A stretch of DNA of 48,383 nucleotides from Streptomyces tricolor (GTDB lineage Bacteria > Actinomycetota > Actinomycetes > Streptomycetales > Streptomycetaceae): NCBI RefSeq assembly GCF_002155905.1, contig NZ_MUMF01000006.1:217-48599 (forward strand), in the 5' to 3' direction. Positions 33,955 to 42,481 of this stretch are shown here, piece after piece. The number at the start of each line of letters is the position of its first letter. Position 1 is the stretch's first letter. A model generated the notes under the pieces. It was not told the DNA's origin and searched no databases. It saw only the letters and a program-made list of their open reading frames with translations. The position numbers and the translations under genes were made by a program.

Positions 33955-35484
33955 CTACCGCTCCAGCACCCCGTTGAACCGCCGCGGCAGCCCCAGGGGG
34001 TTGTCGTCCTTCAGCTCGGCCGGCAGCAACGCCTCGGGCGCGTTCTGGTAGACGACCGGCCGCAGCCAGCGCTCGATCGCCGTGCCGCCCACCGAGGTGG
34101 ACGTGGACGTGGTCGCCGGGTACGGCCCGCCGTGATGCTGAGCCGCCGCCACGGCGACCCCCGTCGGCCACCCGTTGACCAGCACCCGCCCGGCCAACGG
34201 CGTCAGCTCGGCCAGCAGCTCGGGCCCGCGCCCGCGCCCCGCGGCCTCCTCCGAGGACACCTGGACGGTCGCCGTGAGGTTGCCCGGCAGCCGGGACAGC
34301 ACCGCCGCGGCCTCCGCCTCGTCGGCATAGCGGGCCACCACGGTGACGGGCCCGAAGCACTCCTCCAGCAGCAGGTCGTACGCCCCCTCCGCGGTCAGCT
34401 TCTCCGCCGGCACCGTGAGGAACCCGGCGCTGACCGCGTGCTCGCCGCCCGCGCCCGGCGTCACCGGGGCGTCCACGTCCGGCAGTTGCGCGCGCTCGGC
34501 CACCCCGGCGACGAAGTTGTCCCGCATGCGGTGGTCGAGCAGCACCCCGGCGTCGGTGTCGCTGACGGCGTCGGTCAGGGACTTCACCAGCCGGTCCCCG
34601 GCCGCGCCCGACGGCACCAGCACCAGGCCGGGCTTGACGCAGAACTGGCCCATGCCGAGGGTCATCGACCCGGCGAGCCCGCCGCCGATCTCCTCGGCCC
34701 GCTCGGCCGCGGCGGCCTCGGTGACCAGGACCGGGTTGAGCGAGCCCAGCTCACCGTGGAACGGGATCGGCACCGGGCGCGCGGCGGCGGCGTCGAAGAG
34801 CGCCCGGCCGCCCCGGACCGAGCCGGTGAAGCCGGCCGCGGCGACCAGCGGGTGCTTGATCAGCTCGACGCCCGCCTCGAAGCCGTGCACCAGGCCGACC
34901 ACGCCCTCGGGGATGCCGTGTTCGGCGGCGGCCCGGCGCAGCACCTTGGCGACCAGCTCGGACAGGGCCGGGTGGTCGGGGTGGGACTTGACCACGACCG
35001 GGCAGCCCGCGGCCAGCGCGCTCGCGGTGTCGCCGCCGGCGACGGAGAAGGCGAAGGGGAAGTTGGAGGCGGAGTAGACGGCGACGACGCCGAGCGGCAC
35101 CTTGTAGCGGCGCAGGTCCGGGACGGGCGGGGTGGCGGTGTCGTCGGGGTGGTTGATGATGACGTCGAGGAAGGCGCCCTCGTCGACGATGTCGGCGAAG
35201 GCCCGCAGCTGGTAGCAGGTGCGGGCGAGTTCGCCGGTCAGCCGGGCCGGACCGAGCGCGGTCTCGGCGTCGGCGGTCTCCACCAGGCCGTCCCGGGCCG
35301 CGTCCAGGCCCGCGGCGGCGGAGCGCAGGAACGCGGCGCGGACCGTGCGGTCGGCGAGGGCGCCGCGCGCGGCGTGGGCCGCCCGGACGGTCGCGTCCAC
35401 CTCCTGGGCCGTGGCCTCCACCGCAACCTGTTCACGCTGCTTCCCGGTGCGCGGGTCGACACTCCAGACTGGTGCTGCTGCCAC
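33955..35484 (-). CDS. Aldehyde dehydrogenase, 2,5-dioxovalerate (ketoglutarate semialdehyde) type
   Basis: This 509-residue NAD(P)-dependent aldehyde dehydrogenase has its catalytic Cys282 in GMGQFCVKPG and the general base Glu245 in PFHGELGSLNPV. YSASNFPFAFSVAGGDTASALAAGCPVVVK is the cofactor-binding region. The FCVKPG context and short EL segment are typical of 2-oxoglutarate-semialdehyde dehydrogenases, which finish sugar-acid or hydroxyproline breakdown. The GTG at 35484 follows GGGAGGG by 7 bases. An IclR regulator diverges from it. Confidence 0.85.
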   Translation of the reverse strand: MAAAPVWSVDPRTGKQREQVAVEATAQEVDATVRAAHAARGALADRTVRAAFLRSAAAGLDAARDGLVETADAETALGPARLTGELARTCYQLRAFADIVDEGAFLDVIINHPDDTATPPVPDLRRYKVPLGVVAVYSASNFPFAFSVAGGDTASALAAGCPVVVKSHPDHPALSELVAKVLRRAAAEHGIPEGVVGLVHGFEAGVELIKHPLVAAAGFTGSVRGGRALFDAAAARPVPIPFHGELGSLNPVLVTEAAAAERAEEIGGGLAGSMTLGMGQFCVKPGLVLVPSGAAGDRLVKSLTDAVSDTDAGVLLDHRMRDNFVAGVAERAQLPDVDAPVTPGAGGEHAVSAGFLTVPAEKLTAEGAYDLLLEECFGPVTVVARYADEAEAAAVLSRLPGNLTATVQVSSEEAAGRGRGPELLAELTPLAGRVLVNGWPTGVAVAAAQHHGGPYPATTSTSTSVGGTAIERWLRPVVYQNAPEALLPAELKDDNPLGLPRRFNGVLER

Positions 35485-35547
35485 CGCGGGTCCCTCCCAG
35501 TAAAGGCCGCACTCTCTCGGAACTGTCCAGGCTCATCCGTCGACCGC

Positions 35548-35563
35548 GTTCGATATACTGAAC
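35548..35563. promoter_or_regulatory. Operator candidate between the aldehyde dehydrogenase and IclR genes
   Basis: GTTC-GATATACT-GAAC is an inverted repeat with an A/T-rich centre, lying in the 154-base divergent region. Its arms and spacing suit a dimeric repressor such as the adjacent IclR protein. A second A/T-rich element (GACTATATAACT) follows at 35595-35606. Confidence 0.5.
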
Positions 35564-35638
35564 ACCGTCTCTGATGATGAATACGCTGCTCGGAGACTAT
35601 ATAACTCAGGTCCTCGCGGAACGAAGGGGTCAAGGGCG

Positions 35639-36412
35639 ATGACGGCAGGCGACACAGGGGGCGGGGCGCAGGTCAAGTCCGCGGTACGGACCGTTGAGCT
35701 GCTGGAATACTTCGCCGGCCGGCCCGGTATGCACTCCCTCGCGGCCGTCCAGGAGGCCGTGGGATATCCCAAGTCCAGCCTGTACATGCTGCTGCGCACC
35801 CTCGTGGAGCTGGGCTGGGTGGAGACGGACGCGACCGGCACGCGGTACGGCATCGGGGTGCGGGCGCTGCTGGTCGGCACCTCCTACATCGACGGCGACG
35901 AGGTGGTGGCCGCCGCCCGCCCGACCCTGGACCGGCTCTCCGACGACACCACGGAGACCATCCACCTGGCCCGGCTGGACGGGACCAACGTGGTGTACCT
36001 CGCCACCCGCCAGTCCCAGCACTACCTGCGCCCCTTCACCCGCGTGGGCCGCCGGCTCCCGGCCCACTCCACCTCCCTCGGCAAGGCGATCCTCGCCACC
36101 TACACCGACGAGCAGGTCCGCAAGCTGCTGCCGGAGACCCTCCCCGCGCTCACCGAGAACACCCTCACCGACCGGGAGCGGCTCATCGAGGAACTGCACC
36201 AGATCCGGGAGCAGGGCTTCGCGGTCGACCGCGAGGAGAACACGCTGGGCCTGCGCTGCTTCGGCGTGGCGATCCCGTACCGCACGCCCGCGCGTGACGC
36301 CATCAGCTGCTCGGTGCCGGTGGCCCGGCTGACCCCCGCCCACGAGCAGATGATCAAGGACGCGCTGTTCGACGCGCGGGACCGGCTGACGCTGGCGACC
36401 CGCAGGCTCTGA
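35639..36412 (+). CDS. IclR-family transcriptional regulator
   Basis: This 257-residue regulator has an N-terminal winged helix-turn-helix (VKSAVRTVELLEYFAG, LAAVQEAVGYPKSSLYMLLRTLVELGWVE) and a C-terminal effector domain (GRRLPAHSTSLGKAILA, GFAVDREENTLGLRCFGVAIPY). Members sense carboxylic acids or aromatic and sugar-acid intermediates. By position it probably controls the divergent aldehyde dehydrogenase and DUF1349 genes. The GNAT gene 25 bases downstream may share its transcript. Confidence 0.92.
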   Translation: MTAGDTGGGAQVKSAVRTVELLEYFAGRPGMHSLAAVQEAVGYPKSSLYMLLRTLVELGWVETDATGTRYGIGVRALLVGTSYIDGDEVVAAARPTLDRLSDDTTETIHLARLDGTNVVYLATRQSQHYLRPFTRVGRRLPAHSTSLGKAILATYTDEQVRKLLPETLPALTENTLTDRERLIEELHQIREQGFAVDREENTLGLRCFGVAIPYRTPARDAISCSVPVARLTPAHEQMIKDALFDARDRLTLATRRL

Positions 36413-36437
36413 GCCCGCCGGGCCGTAGGCTCGGCTC

Positions 36438-36911
36438 ATGGAGATCGCGCTGCGGGCCGTACGGGACAGTGACGTGCCGGTGTTCCGCCGGCTGATGACC
36501 GACCCGGAGGCCGTCCGGATGGCCGCGTTCGGCCCCGAGGACCCGCACGACCGGGCCGCCTTCACCGCCCACTGGGAGCGCCTGCGGGACTGCTCCGAGG
36601 TGCTGCGCACGGTCGTGGCCGACGGCGAGGTGGTCGGGAACGCGGCCGTCTACGGCGTGGCCGGCGAGCGCGAGGTGACGTACTGGATCGACCGGGCGTA
36701 CTGGGGCCGGGGCGTGGCGACGGCGGCGCTGCGGGCCCTGCTCGCCGAGGTGACCGAACGGCCGCTGTACGCCAGGGCGGCGGCCGACAACGCCGGCTCG
36801 CTGCGCGTCCTGCGGAAGTGCGGCTTTTGCGAGACGGCCCGGGCGCGGGGGTACGCCGGCGCGCGGGGCCGGGAGATCGAGGAGGTCGTGCTGGTCCTGG
36901 GGGCTTCCTGA
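36438..36911 (+). CDS. GNAT-family N-acetyltransferase (RimJ/RimL-like)
   Basis: This 157-residue acetyltransferase contains REVTYWIDRAYWGRGVATAALRALLAEV (acetyl-CoA loop) and ARAAADNAGSLRVLRKCGFCE, the standard RimJ/RimL layout. Substrate unknown. It follows the IclR gene closely on the same strand but has no evident link to sugar-acid breakdown. Confidence 0.87.
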   Translation: MEIALRAVRDSDVPVFRRLMTDPEAVRMAAFGPEDPHDRAAFTAHWERLRDCSEVLRTVVADGEVVGNAAVYGVAGEREVTYWIDRAYWGRGVATAALRALLAEVTERPLYARAAADNAGSLRVLRKCGFCETARARGYAGARGREIEEVVLVLGAS

Positions 36912-36912
36912 A

Positions 36913-36978
36913 GGCCGGGCGGAGACTTCCCGGAGGCCGGGCGGACGCTTCGTGAACGCCGGGCGAGATGAACACCGG
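36913..36978. repeat. Three degenerate 22-bp direct repeats
   Basis: GGCCGGGCGG recurs at 36913 and 36935 and as CGCCGGGCGA at 36957, an exact 22-base period. The third copy is the most decayed. It lies between the GNAT and penicillin-binding protein genes. Function not apparent. Confidence 0.6.
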
Positions 36979-37036
36979 ATGAGAAATCCGGTCGTACGGG
37001 AACGATCGCCCCTCTCCCGCACGTCTTCCCAGCGGG

Positions 37037-38491
37037 ATGAACAAGACGATCAGGCGGGCGTCCGTCTTCGCGCTGCTGCTCGTGCTCGCCCTGCTGGTCA
37101 GGGCGACATGGCTGCAGTTCTACGACGGCCAGGCCCTCGCGGACGACAACGACAACCGGCGGAACGCGATCGCGACCTACTCGCGGCCCCTCGGGAACAT
37201 CATCGTGGCCGGAGACGCGATCACCGGCTCGGCGCGGACGAAGGGAAGCGACCTCGCGTACAAGCGGACGTACAAGGACGGCGAGCTGTACGCCGCGGTG
37301 ACGGGGTACGCCTCGCAGGCCTACGCCCCCACCCAGCTGGAGGGCATCTACAAGGACCTGCTGAACGGCACGGACAACCGGCTGAAGACCGTGATGGACA
37401 CCGTCACCGGGGAGCGGGCCGACCCGGGCAACGTGCTCACCACGATCGACCCGGCCGTGCAGAAGGCGGCCTACCGCGCCCTGGGGGACAAGAAGGGCGG
37501 GGCCGTGGCGATCGACCCGAAGACCGGCCGGATCCTCGCGGCCGTGTCGACACCGTCGTACGACCCCTCCTCGCTCACCGACGCGAGCACGGCCGGCAAG
37601 GCCTGGAAGACGCTCAACGCGGACAAGGACAAGCCGCTCACCAACCGCGCGCTGCGCCAGCCGCTGCCGCCCGGCTCGACCTTCAAGCTGGTCGTCGCCG
37701 CCGCCGCGCTGGAGGACGGGCTGTACGACAGCGTCGACCAGCGCACCAGCAGCCCGGACCCGTACACCCTGCCGGGCACGGTGCGCCCCCTGGAGAACGA
37801 GAACAAGTCCGCGCCCTGCAAGAACGCCTCCATCCGCGTGGCCCTCCAGTACTCCTGCAACAACGTCTTCGGCAAGATGGCCGTCGACCTCGGGCAGGAC
37901 AAGGTGAAGGCCATGGCGGAGAAGTTCGGCTTCAACGACGACGAGCTGGACGTACCGGTGCGGGCCTACGCCAGCGTGTACCCGTCGGGCATGGACAAGG
38001 CGCAGACCGCCCTGACCGGCATCGGCCAGTTCGACGTCACGGCCACGCCGCTCCAGATGGCCATGGTGTCCGCTGCCATAGCCAACGGCGGCAAGCTGGT
38101 ATCCCCGCACATGGTGTCCCAGATCACCGACAGCGGCGGTGATGTGCTGAAGGACTACGACGACAGCACCGACCCCCAGGAGATCATCAGCTCCACCACC
38201 GCCGAGCAGCTCCAGTCGGCGATGGAGACGGTGGTGAAGGACGGCACCGGCACGAACGCGCTGATCGACGGGGCGACCGTCGGCGGCAAGACCGGCACCG
38301 CCCAGCACGGCGAGAACAACAGCAAGACGCCGTACGCCTGGTTCACCTCCTACGGCAAGTCCGACAGCAACGGCAAGGAGGTGGCCGTCGCCGTGATGGT
38401 GGAGCAGTCCGACGCGGCCCGCTCGGAGGTCAGCGGCAACGGCCTGGCGGCACCAGTGGCCAAGGCGATGATGCAGGCCGCCCTGAAGTAG
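37037..38491 (+). CDS. Class B penicillin-binding protein (D,D-transpeptidase)
   Basis: This 484-residue protein has one N-terminal membrane anchor (about residues 9-23), a short dimerisation domain and a transpeptidase domain. All three active-site motifs are intact: S214-T-F-K217, S273-C-N275 and K418-T-G420. It crosslinks peptidoglycan on the outer face of the membrane. The length matches the short PbpA-like streptomycete type rather than FtsI with PASTA repeats. A strong terminator follows. The ribosome site before the ATG is weak (AGCGGG). Confidence 0.93.
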   Translation: MNKTIRRASVFALLLVLALLVRATWLQFYDGQALADDNDNRRNAIATYSRPLGNIIVAGDAITGSARTKGSDLAYKRTYKDGELYAAVTGYASQAYAPTQLEGIYKDLLNGTDNRLKTVMDTVTGERADPGNVLTTIDPAVQKAAYRALGDKKGGAVAIDPKTGRILAAVSTPSYDPSSLTDASTAGKAWKTLNADKDKPLTNRALRQPLPPGSTFKLVVAAAALEDGLYDSVDQRTSSPDPYTLPGTVRPLENENKSAPCKNASIRVALQYSCNNVFGKMAVDLGQDKVKAMAEKFGFNDDELDVPVRAYASVYPSGMDKAQTALTGIGQFDVTATPLQMAMVSAAIANGGKLVSPHMVSQITDSGGDVLKDYDDSTDPQEIISSTTAEQLQSAMETVVKDGTGTNALIDGATVGGKTGTAQHGENNSKTPYAWFTSYGKSDSNGKEVAVAVMVEQSDAARSEVSGNGLAAPVAKAMMQAALK

Positions 38492-38517
38492 CGGGCCGCG
38501 GCACAGGGCCCCGCGAT

Positions 38518-38558
38518 CTGCGCGACCGGCCACGGTGAACCCGTGGCCGGTCGCGCAG
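38518..38558 (+). terminator. Intrinsic terminator after the penicillin-binding protein gene
   Basis: A perfect 18-bp stem (38518-38535 and 38541-38558) with TGAAC loop lies 27 bases after the stop. No U tract follows. The rest of the 38492-38773 gap holds the presumed sigma-factor promoter. Confidence 0.9.
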
Positions 38559-38726
38559 TGCTGTTCATGGCGGGATCGTTTCCCTGTCGAACCCGCTGCG
38601 GGCTTTCCCCGTGGTACACAAACGAGTTCGGTGGGTCATACGCTGTCCGACCCCCCGCACAAGAGCACGAAACGATCACTGCTACGCTTCCGGATCTCCG
38701 TCCGGGCCCTCCCCCGGACCCTCGCA

Positions 38727-38742
38727 TGTCATTCACATGACA
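38727..38742. promoter_or_regulatory. Inverted repeat upstream of the ECF sigma gene
   Basis: TGTCAT-TCAC-ATGACA is a perfect 6-bp inverted repeat 31 bases before the sigma-factor GTG. It could be an operator or a leader hairpin. Which one cannot be decided from sequence. Confidence 0.4.
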
Positions 38743-38773
38743 CACGCAGCGCCGCACCGAGAAGAGGTCGCCC

Positions 38774-39343
38774 GTGGGCACAGTCGTGGACGACGCCGCC
38801 TCCGTGGAGTTCCATGCCTTCTTCGAACGGCACTACGCCGAACTCGCGCGCCTCGCCCACCTGTTGACCGGAGAGCCGGACGCCGCCGACGACCTGGCGG
38901 CGGATGCCCTGCTGGCGCTGTGGCACCGCTGGGACCGGGTGCGCGCGGCGGACCGGCCGGTGGCGTACGCGCGGGGCGTGGTCGCCAATCTGGCCCGCAC
39001 CCGGATCCGCGGCGCGGTGCGCGAGCGGCGGCGGATCGCGCTGTTCTGGCCGCGCGGCGAGGAGCGGACCGAGAACCCCGACGTCGCCGGCGTGGTGGAC
39101 GTCCAGGAGGCGCTGCGCAGGCTGCCGTTCCGGAAACGGGCGTGCGTGGTGCTCCGGCACGCGTTCGACCTGTCGGAGAAGGACACCGCGCTCGCGCTCG
39201 GGATCTCGGTGGGTACGGTTAAGAGCCAGACGTCCAAGGGCATGGCCGAACTGCACCGGCTGCTCGGCTCGCAGGGCGACCCGCGGCGGGTGCACGCGGC
39301 GATGGCCGCCCGGGCCGGCGAGAGCGGAGGAAGGAACCGATGA
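38774..39343 (+). CDS. ECF RNA polymerase sigma factor (SigE-like)
   Basis: This 189-residue sigma-70 family protein has region 2 (FFERHYAELARLAHLLTGEPDAADDLAADALLALWHRW) and region 4 (LRRLPFRKRACVVLRHAFDLSEKDTALALGISVGTVKSQTSKGMAELHRLLG). The proline-rich linker is absent, as in ECF factors. The GTG start has AAGAGGT upstream. The stop overlaps the ATG of a single-pass membrane protein, which could be its anti-sigma factor or a co-regulated sensor. Confidence 0.9.
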   Translation: MGTVVDDAASVEFHAFFERHYAELARLAHLLTGEPDAADDLAADALLALWHRWDRVRAADRPVAYARGVVANLARTRIRGAVRERRRIALFWPRGEERTENPDVAGVVDVQEALRRLPFRKRACVVLRHAFDLSEKDTALALGISVGTVKSQTSKGMAELHRLLGSQGDPRRVHAAMAARAGESGGRNR

Positions 39344-40194
39344 GGCAGCAGGACGTGCACGAGGAGCTGCGCGCCCGGCTGCACGAGGCGGCCGAGGCCC
39401 ACGAACCCGACCGGGCGCGGATCCTGGCCCGGGTGGAGCGCGGCATGGCCGCCTCCCGTACCGGCCACCGGGCCGTACGCCCGCCGGCGCTCGGCTGGTT
39501 CCGGGTGGCCGGTGCGACGGCCGCGGTGGCCGGTGTGCTCGCGGTCGGCGGTTACGCGGTGGCCTCGGCGGTGAAGGACGAGCCGCCGGCCCGGCAGACG
39601 GTGGCGGTCTCGCCGACGCCCACCGGGCCGCCGGACCGGACCGAGGCACCGGCGCCCCCCGTCCGCTCGGCGGACCCGACGCCCGGCAAGGGCGCCGGGG
39701 AGCCCTCCCGCACGCCCGACGCCTCACCTTCCCGCACTCCGGGGGCCACCGCGCCGGCCGAGCCGCCGGCGGCGCGCGCCGAGCAGGACGGCCCCCTGTG
39801 GTCGGACGGCTCGGTGGACCCGCACAGCAACGACTTCTGGGCGCAGAGCAATCTGACCCTCAAGACCTCCGAGCCCCTGTCCTCCCTCACCGTCGCGTTG
39901 AAGGTCGCGCAGACCGGCGGGGTCACGTCGACGGGCGCGTGGCGCTCGCTGCCCGAGCAGGACTTCACGCAGAGCGTCAGGGAGAAGGACGGGTTCGTCG
40001 TCTACACCTGGACGCTGAAGGAGGGGCGTACGGTGCCGGCCGGGCAGTGGGTGTTCGCGGGGCAGTACGACCATGCGCGCGGCGGGCGCGACGCGGGGGC
40101 CGACAGCTATGTCATGACCGGTGCGACCGCGGGGCGTACCTATGCGGTGACGGGGAATTTCGCCGCGCACGACAGCTCGGGCGGCGACTCCTAG
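39340..40194 (+). CDS. Single-pass membrane protein, possible anti-sigma partner
   Basis: This 284-residue protein has a cytoplasmic N-terminus of about 50 residues (ELRARLHEAAEAHEPDRARILARVERG, helical), one membrane helix at about 53-75, a Pro/Thr/Ser-rich spacer (about 80-150) and an extracellular domain of about 130 residues. The outer domain is Trp- and Tyr-containing and beta-rich, with no cysteines and no family recognised. The classical zinc anti-sigma HxxxCxxC motif is absent. The four-base overlap with the sigma gene argues for functional pairing. A secreted GH43 gene with its own operator follows. Confidence 0.75.
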   Translation: MRQQDVHEELRARLHEAAEAHEPDRARILARVERGMAASRTGHRAVRPPALGWFRVAGATAAVAGVLAVGGYAVASAVKDEPPARQTVAVSPTPTGPPDRTEAPAPPVRSADPTPGKGAGEPSRTPDASPSRTPGATAPAEPPAARAEQDGPLWSDGSVDPHSNDFWAQSNLTLKTSEPLSSLTVALKVAQTGGVTSTGAWRSLPEQDFTQSVREKDGFVVYTWTLKEGRTVPAGQWVFAGQYDHARGGRDAGADSYVMTGATAGRTYAVTGNFAAHDSSGGDS

Positions 40195-40308
40195 GTCCGC
40201 GACCGGGACCCCCGGCATCGCGCGCCAGGCGTGCCGTGCCCGTCTCGGAGAAGCAGCCGGCCCGCGCAGGGGCGTAGGCGATGGAGGCCGGGCTCGGCGC
40301 GAAAACCA

Positions 40309-40321
40309 CCGAAACTTTCGG
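40309..40321. promoter_or_regulatory. CGAAACTTTCG-type operator upstream of the GH43 gene
   Basis: CCGAAA-C-TTTCGG is a perfect inverted repeat 104 bases before the GH43 ATG. It matches the CGAA-N-TTCG / GAAAsTTTC element known from streptomycete xylanase and xylobiose operons (BxlR type). TTGACG at 40346-40351 may be the following -35. It suggests repression relieved by plant-polysaccharide sugars. Confidence 0.65.
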
Positions 40322-40425
40322 CCGCCCCGCGCCCGCGCACACCGATTGACGCGCTCCGCCCCGCTGGTGACACTCCGAGAACGCACAGCACCCCACAGAA
40401 ACCCTCACGCCCCCACAGGACGGTC

Positions 40426-41478
40426 ATGCGCCTCAGAACCCTGCTGGTCCCGCTCCTCGCCCTGCTCCTCACCCTGGTGGCCGCCCCGCCCGGCTCCGCG
40501 CACCCCGCGCGGTCGCAGAACGCCGGCTATCTGTTCGTCTACTTCACCGGCGAGGGCACGGCCGACGGCGAGCAGATCCGCTATGCGCTCAGCCGGGGCG
40601 ACGACCCGCTGCACTGGCGGGAGCTGAACGGCGGGCGCCCGGTGCTGACCTCGACCCTCGGGGAGAAGGGACTGCGCGACCCGTTCGTGATCCGCTCGCC
40701 CCAGGGCGACAGGTTCTACCTCATCGCCACCGACCTGCGGATGTACCGGAACAGCAGCGGCAGCTGGGACCAGGTCCAGCGGCACGGCAGCAAGTCCGTG
40801 ATGGTGTGGGAGTCCACCGACCTGGTCCACTGGACCGACCAGCGGCTGGTGAAGGTGGCCCCCGACACCGCGGGCAACACCTGGGCGCCGGAGGCCTACT
40901 GGGACAGCCGGCTGCGGGAGTACGTGGTCTTCTGGGCGTCGAAGCTGTACGCCGCCGACGACCCGGACCACACCGGCTCCACGTACAACCGCATGCTCTA
41001 CGCCACGACCAAGGACTTCCGCGCCTTCAGCGCGCCCAGGGTCTGGAACGACCCCGGCTACTCGGTCATCGACTCGACCGTCATCAAGGACAGGGGGACG
41101 TACTACCGCTTCACCAAGGACGAGCGGGATCCGTCCTCCGGCTCGCCCTGCTCGAAGTTCATCACCGCGGAGAAGTCGCGGAACCTGACCGACACGTCGT
41201 ACGGCTTCGTCGCCGACTGCGTCGGCAGCGGTGCCCTCGCGCGCGGCGAGGGCCCGACCGTCTTCAAGTCGAACACCGAGAAGAAGTGGTACCTGTTCGT
41301 CGACGAGTACGGCCTGCGCGGGTACGTGCCGTTCGAGACCACCGATCTGGCCTCCGGGAAGTGGACCCCCGCCACGGACTACGCGCTGCCGGCCAGCCCC
41401 CGCCACGGCACGGTGCTGCCGGTGACGGGGGCCGAGTACGAGCGGCTGCTCGCCGCCTACCCGGAAGGGATCAGCTGA
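40426..41478 (+). CDS. Secreted glycoside hydrolase family 43-like protein (arabinosidase type)
   Basis: This 350-residue protein has a Sec signal peptide (MRLRTLLVPLLALLLTLVAAPPGSA) and a five-bladed propeller pattern: LRDPFVIRSPQGDRFYLIATD, MVWESTDLVHWTDQRLV, TWAPEAYWDSRLREYVVFWAS, YSVIDSTVIKDRGTYYRFTKD and ARGEGPTVFKS. The Asp in RDPF, Asp in VIDST and Glu in GEGPT are the likely catalytic triad. GH43 enzymes attack arabinan and arabinoxylan side chains. The start ATG follows AGGA; the open frame upstream is not used. The 3' end overlaps the convergent phosphatase gene by 8 bases. Confidence 0.85.
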   Translation: MRLRTLLVPLLALLLTLVAAPPGSAHPARSQNAGYLFVYFTGEGTADGEQIRYALSRGDDPLHWRELNGGRPVLTSTLGEKGLRDPFVIRSPQGDRFYLIATDLRMYRNSSGSWDQVQRHGSKSVMVWESTDLVHWTDQRLVKVAPDTAGNTWAPEAYWDSRLREYVVFWASKLYAADDPDHTGSTYNRMLYATTKDFRAFSAPRVWNDPGYSVIDSTVIKDRGTYYRFTKDERDPSSGSPCSKFITAEKSRNLTDTSYGFVADCVGSGALARGEGPTVFKSNTEKKWYLFVDEYGLRGYVPFETTDLASGKWTPATDYALPASPRHGTVLPVTGAEYERLLAAYPEGIS

Positions 41479-42268
41479 CGAAGTACGTCGGGTTCGGCAG
41501 CTTGTACGTGCGGTTCGCGTAACCGCCCTGGAGGTCCGAGTACTGGTCGCCGAAGTTGGCGATGATCTCGTAACCCAGGTCGTCCTCGATGTGCTTGCGC
41601 GTCCCCGACTTGTACTGCACGGTCGTGCAGTTCCAGGTGCCCGGGGTGGCGCAGTCCTTCAGGTAGGCCGGCGGAGCGGCCTTGTCCTTGAGGAACATGT
41701 GGGCGGCGTCGAGGTTCACATCGGCGCCGACCTTCTTCAGGTTGGCGACCGCGGCGGCCCGCTGGGCCTCGCTCAGACCGGAGTTGTAGAAGACCTCGAC
41801 GCCCTTGGCGTCCGCGTACCGGACCAGCTCCGGGCTGCCGAAGACGGCCGGGCGGTCGGCCTTGTTCACGTAGTCGTTCCAGGTGGCGGAGTTGTACGTG
41901 TAGTTGGTGCGCTTCTCGTAGTCGAGGCTGAGCAGCAGCGTGTCGTCTATGTCGAAGACGACGGCCGGCTTCTGGCCCTTGTGGTGCGCCTTGCGGGCCG
42001 CCTTGTCGATGTAGCGCTTGGCGTCGGCGTCGATGCGCGCCAGGTCCTTGGCGTACGGGCTGTCCGGGGACGCCTGGTAGACACCGTCGCTGTCGGCGGT
42101 GGTGCCGTAGTAGGTGTCGATGTCCTTCACCAGGAGCCCGATGTTGTACGGCTCGTGGGTGGAGTTCGCCGTCGACTGCCCGGCGGTGGCCGCACCCGCG
42201 CCGTACAGCGCCGCACCGGCGACGACACAGGCGGCACCGGCCGCGACCGCCTTGAGGGACTTCCGCAT
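41471..42268 (-). CDS. Secreted HAD-family (class B-type) acid phosphatase
   Basis: This 265-residue protein has a signal peptide (about residues 1-30, ending GAATAGQ). HAD motif I is D106-x-D108-x-T110 in PAVVFDIDDTLLLS; motif II serine is likely in VFYNSGLSEAQR, and motif IV in IIANFGDQYSDLQGG. This is the extracellular acid phosphatase (HAD subfamily III/B) group. Its two Cys (DCATPGTWNC) may form a disulfide. Phosphate control is plausible, but no PHO box is apparent upstream. Confidence 0.87.
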   Translation of the reverse strand: MRKSLKAVAAGAACVVAGAALYGAGAATAGQSTANSTHEPYNIGLLVKDIDTYYGTTADSDGVYQASPDSPYAKDLARIDADAKRYIDKAARKAHHKGQKPAVVFDIDDTLLLSLDYEKRTNYTYNSATWNDYVNKADRPAVFGSPELVRYADAKGVEVFYNSGLSEAQRAAAVANLKKVGADVNLDAAHMFLKDKAAPPAYLKDCATPGTWNCTTVQYKSGTRKHIEDDLGYEIIANFGDQYSDLQGGYANRTYKLPNPTYFVS

Positions 42269-42481
42269 GGATTCTCCGGATCTGGTGGATGGGAGTGATG
42301 GAGCAGGTCAGAGACTGTCTACGCGCATCACACACACAGGGGCGAGCCCTGTTATGCGATCGATACGCACGCCCTGTTGCGCAGCCACCCGGAGCATTAC
42401 CTTCCGATTACCTCGATCTGACGCTCCCTTGACTCGATGGCCCTAGGGTCGGGTACCGCGACAGCGAACGGGGGTTCATCG

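Noticed and set aside
42437-42481. Earlier ATG start for the WXG100-like gene
   Set aside because: No ribosome site precedes it, it adds a Gly/Ser/Thr-rich tail unlike the family, and a -10-like TAGGGT lies within it.
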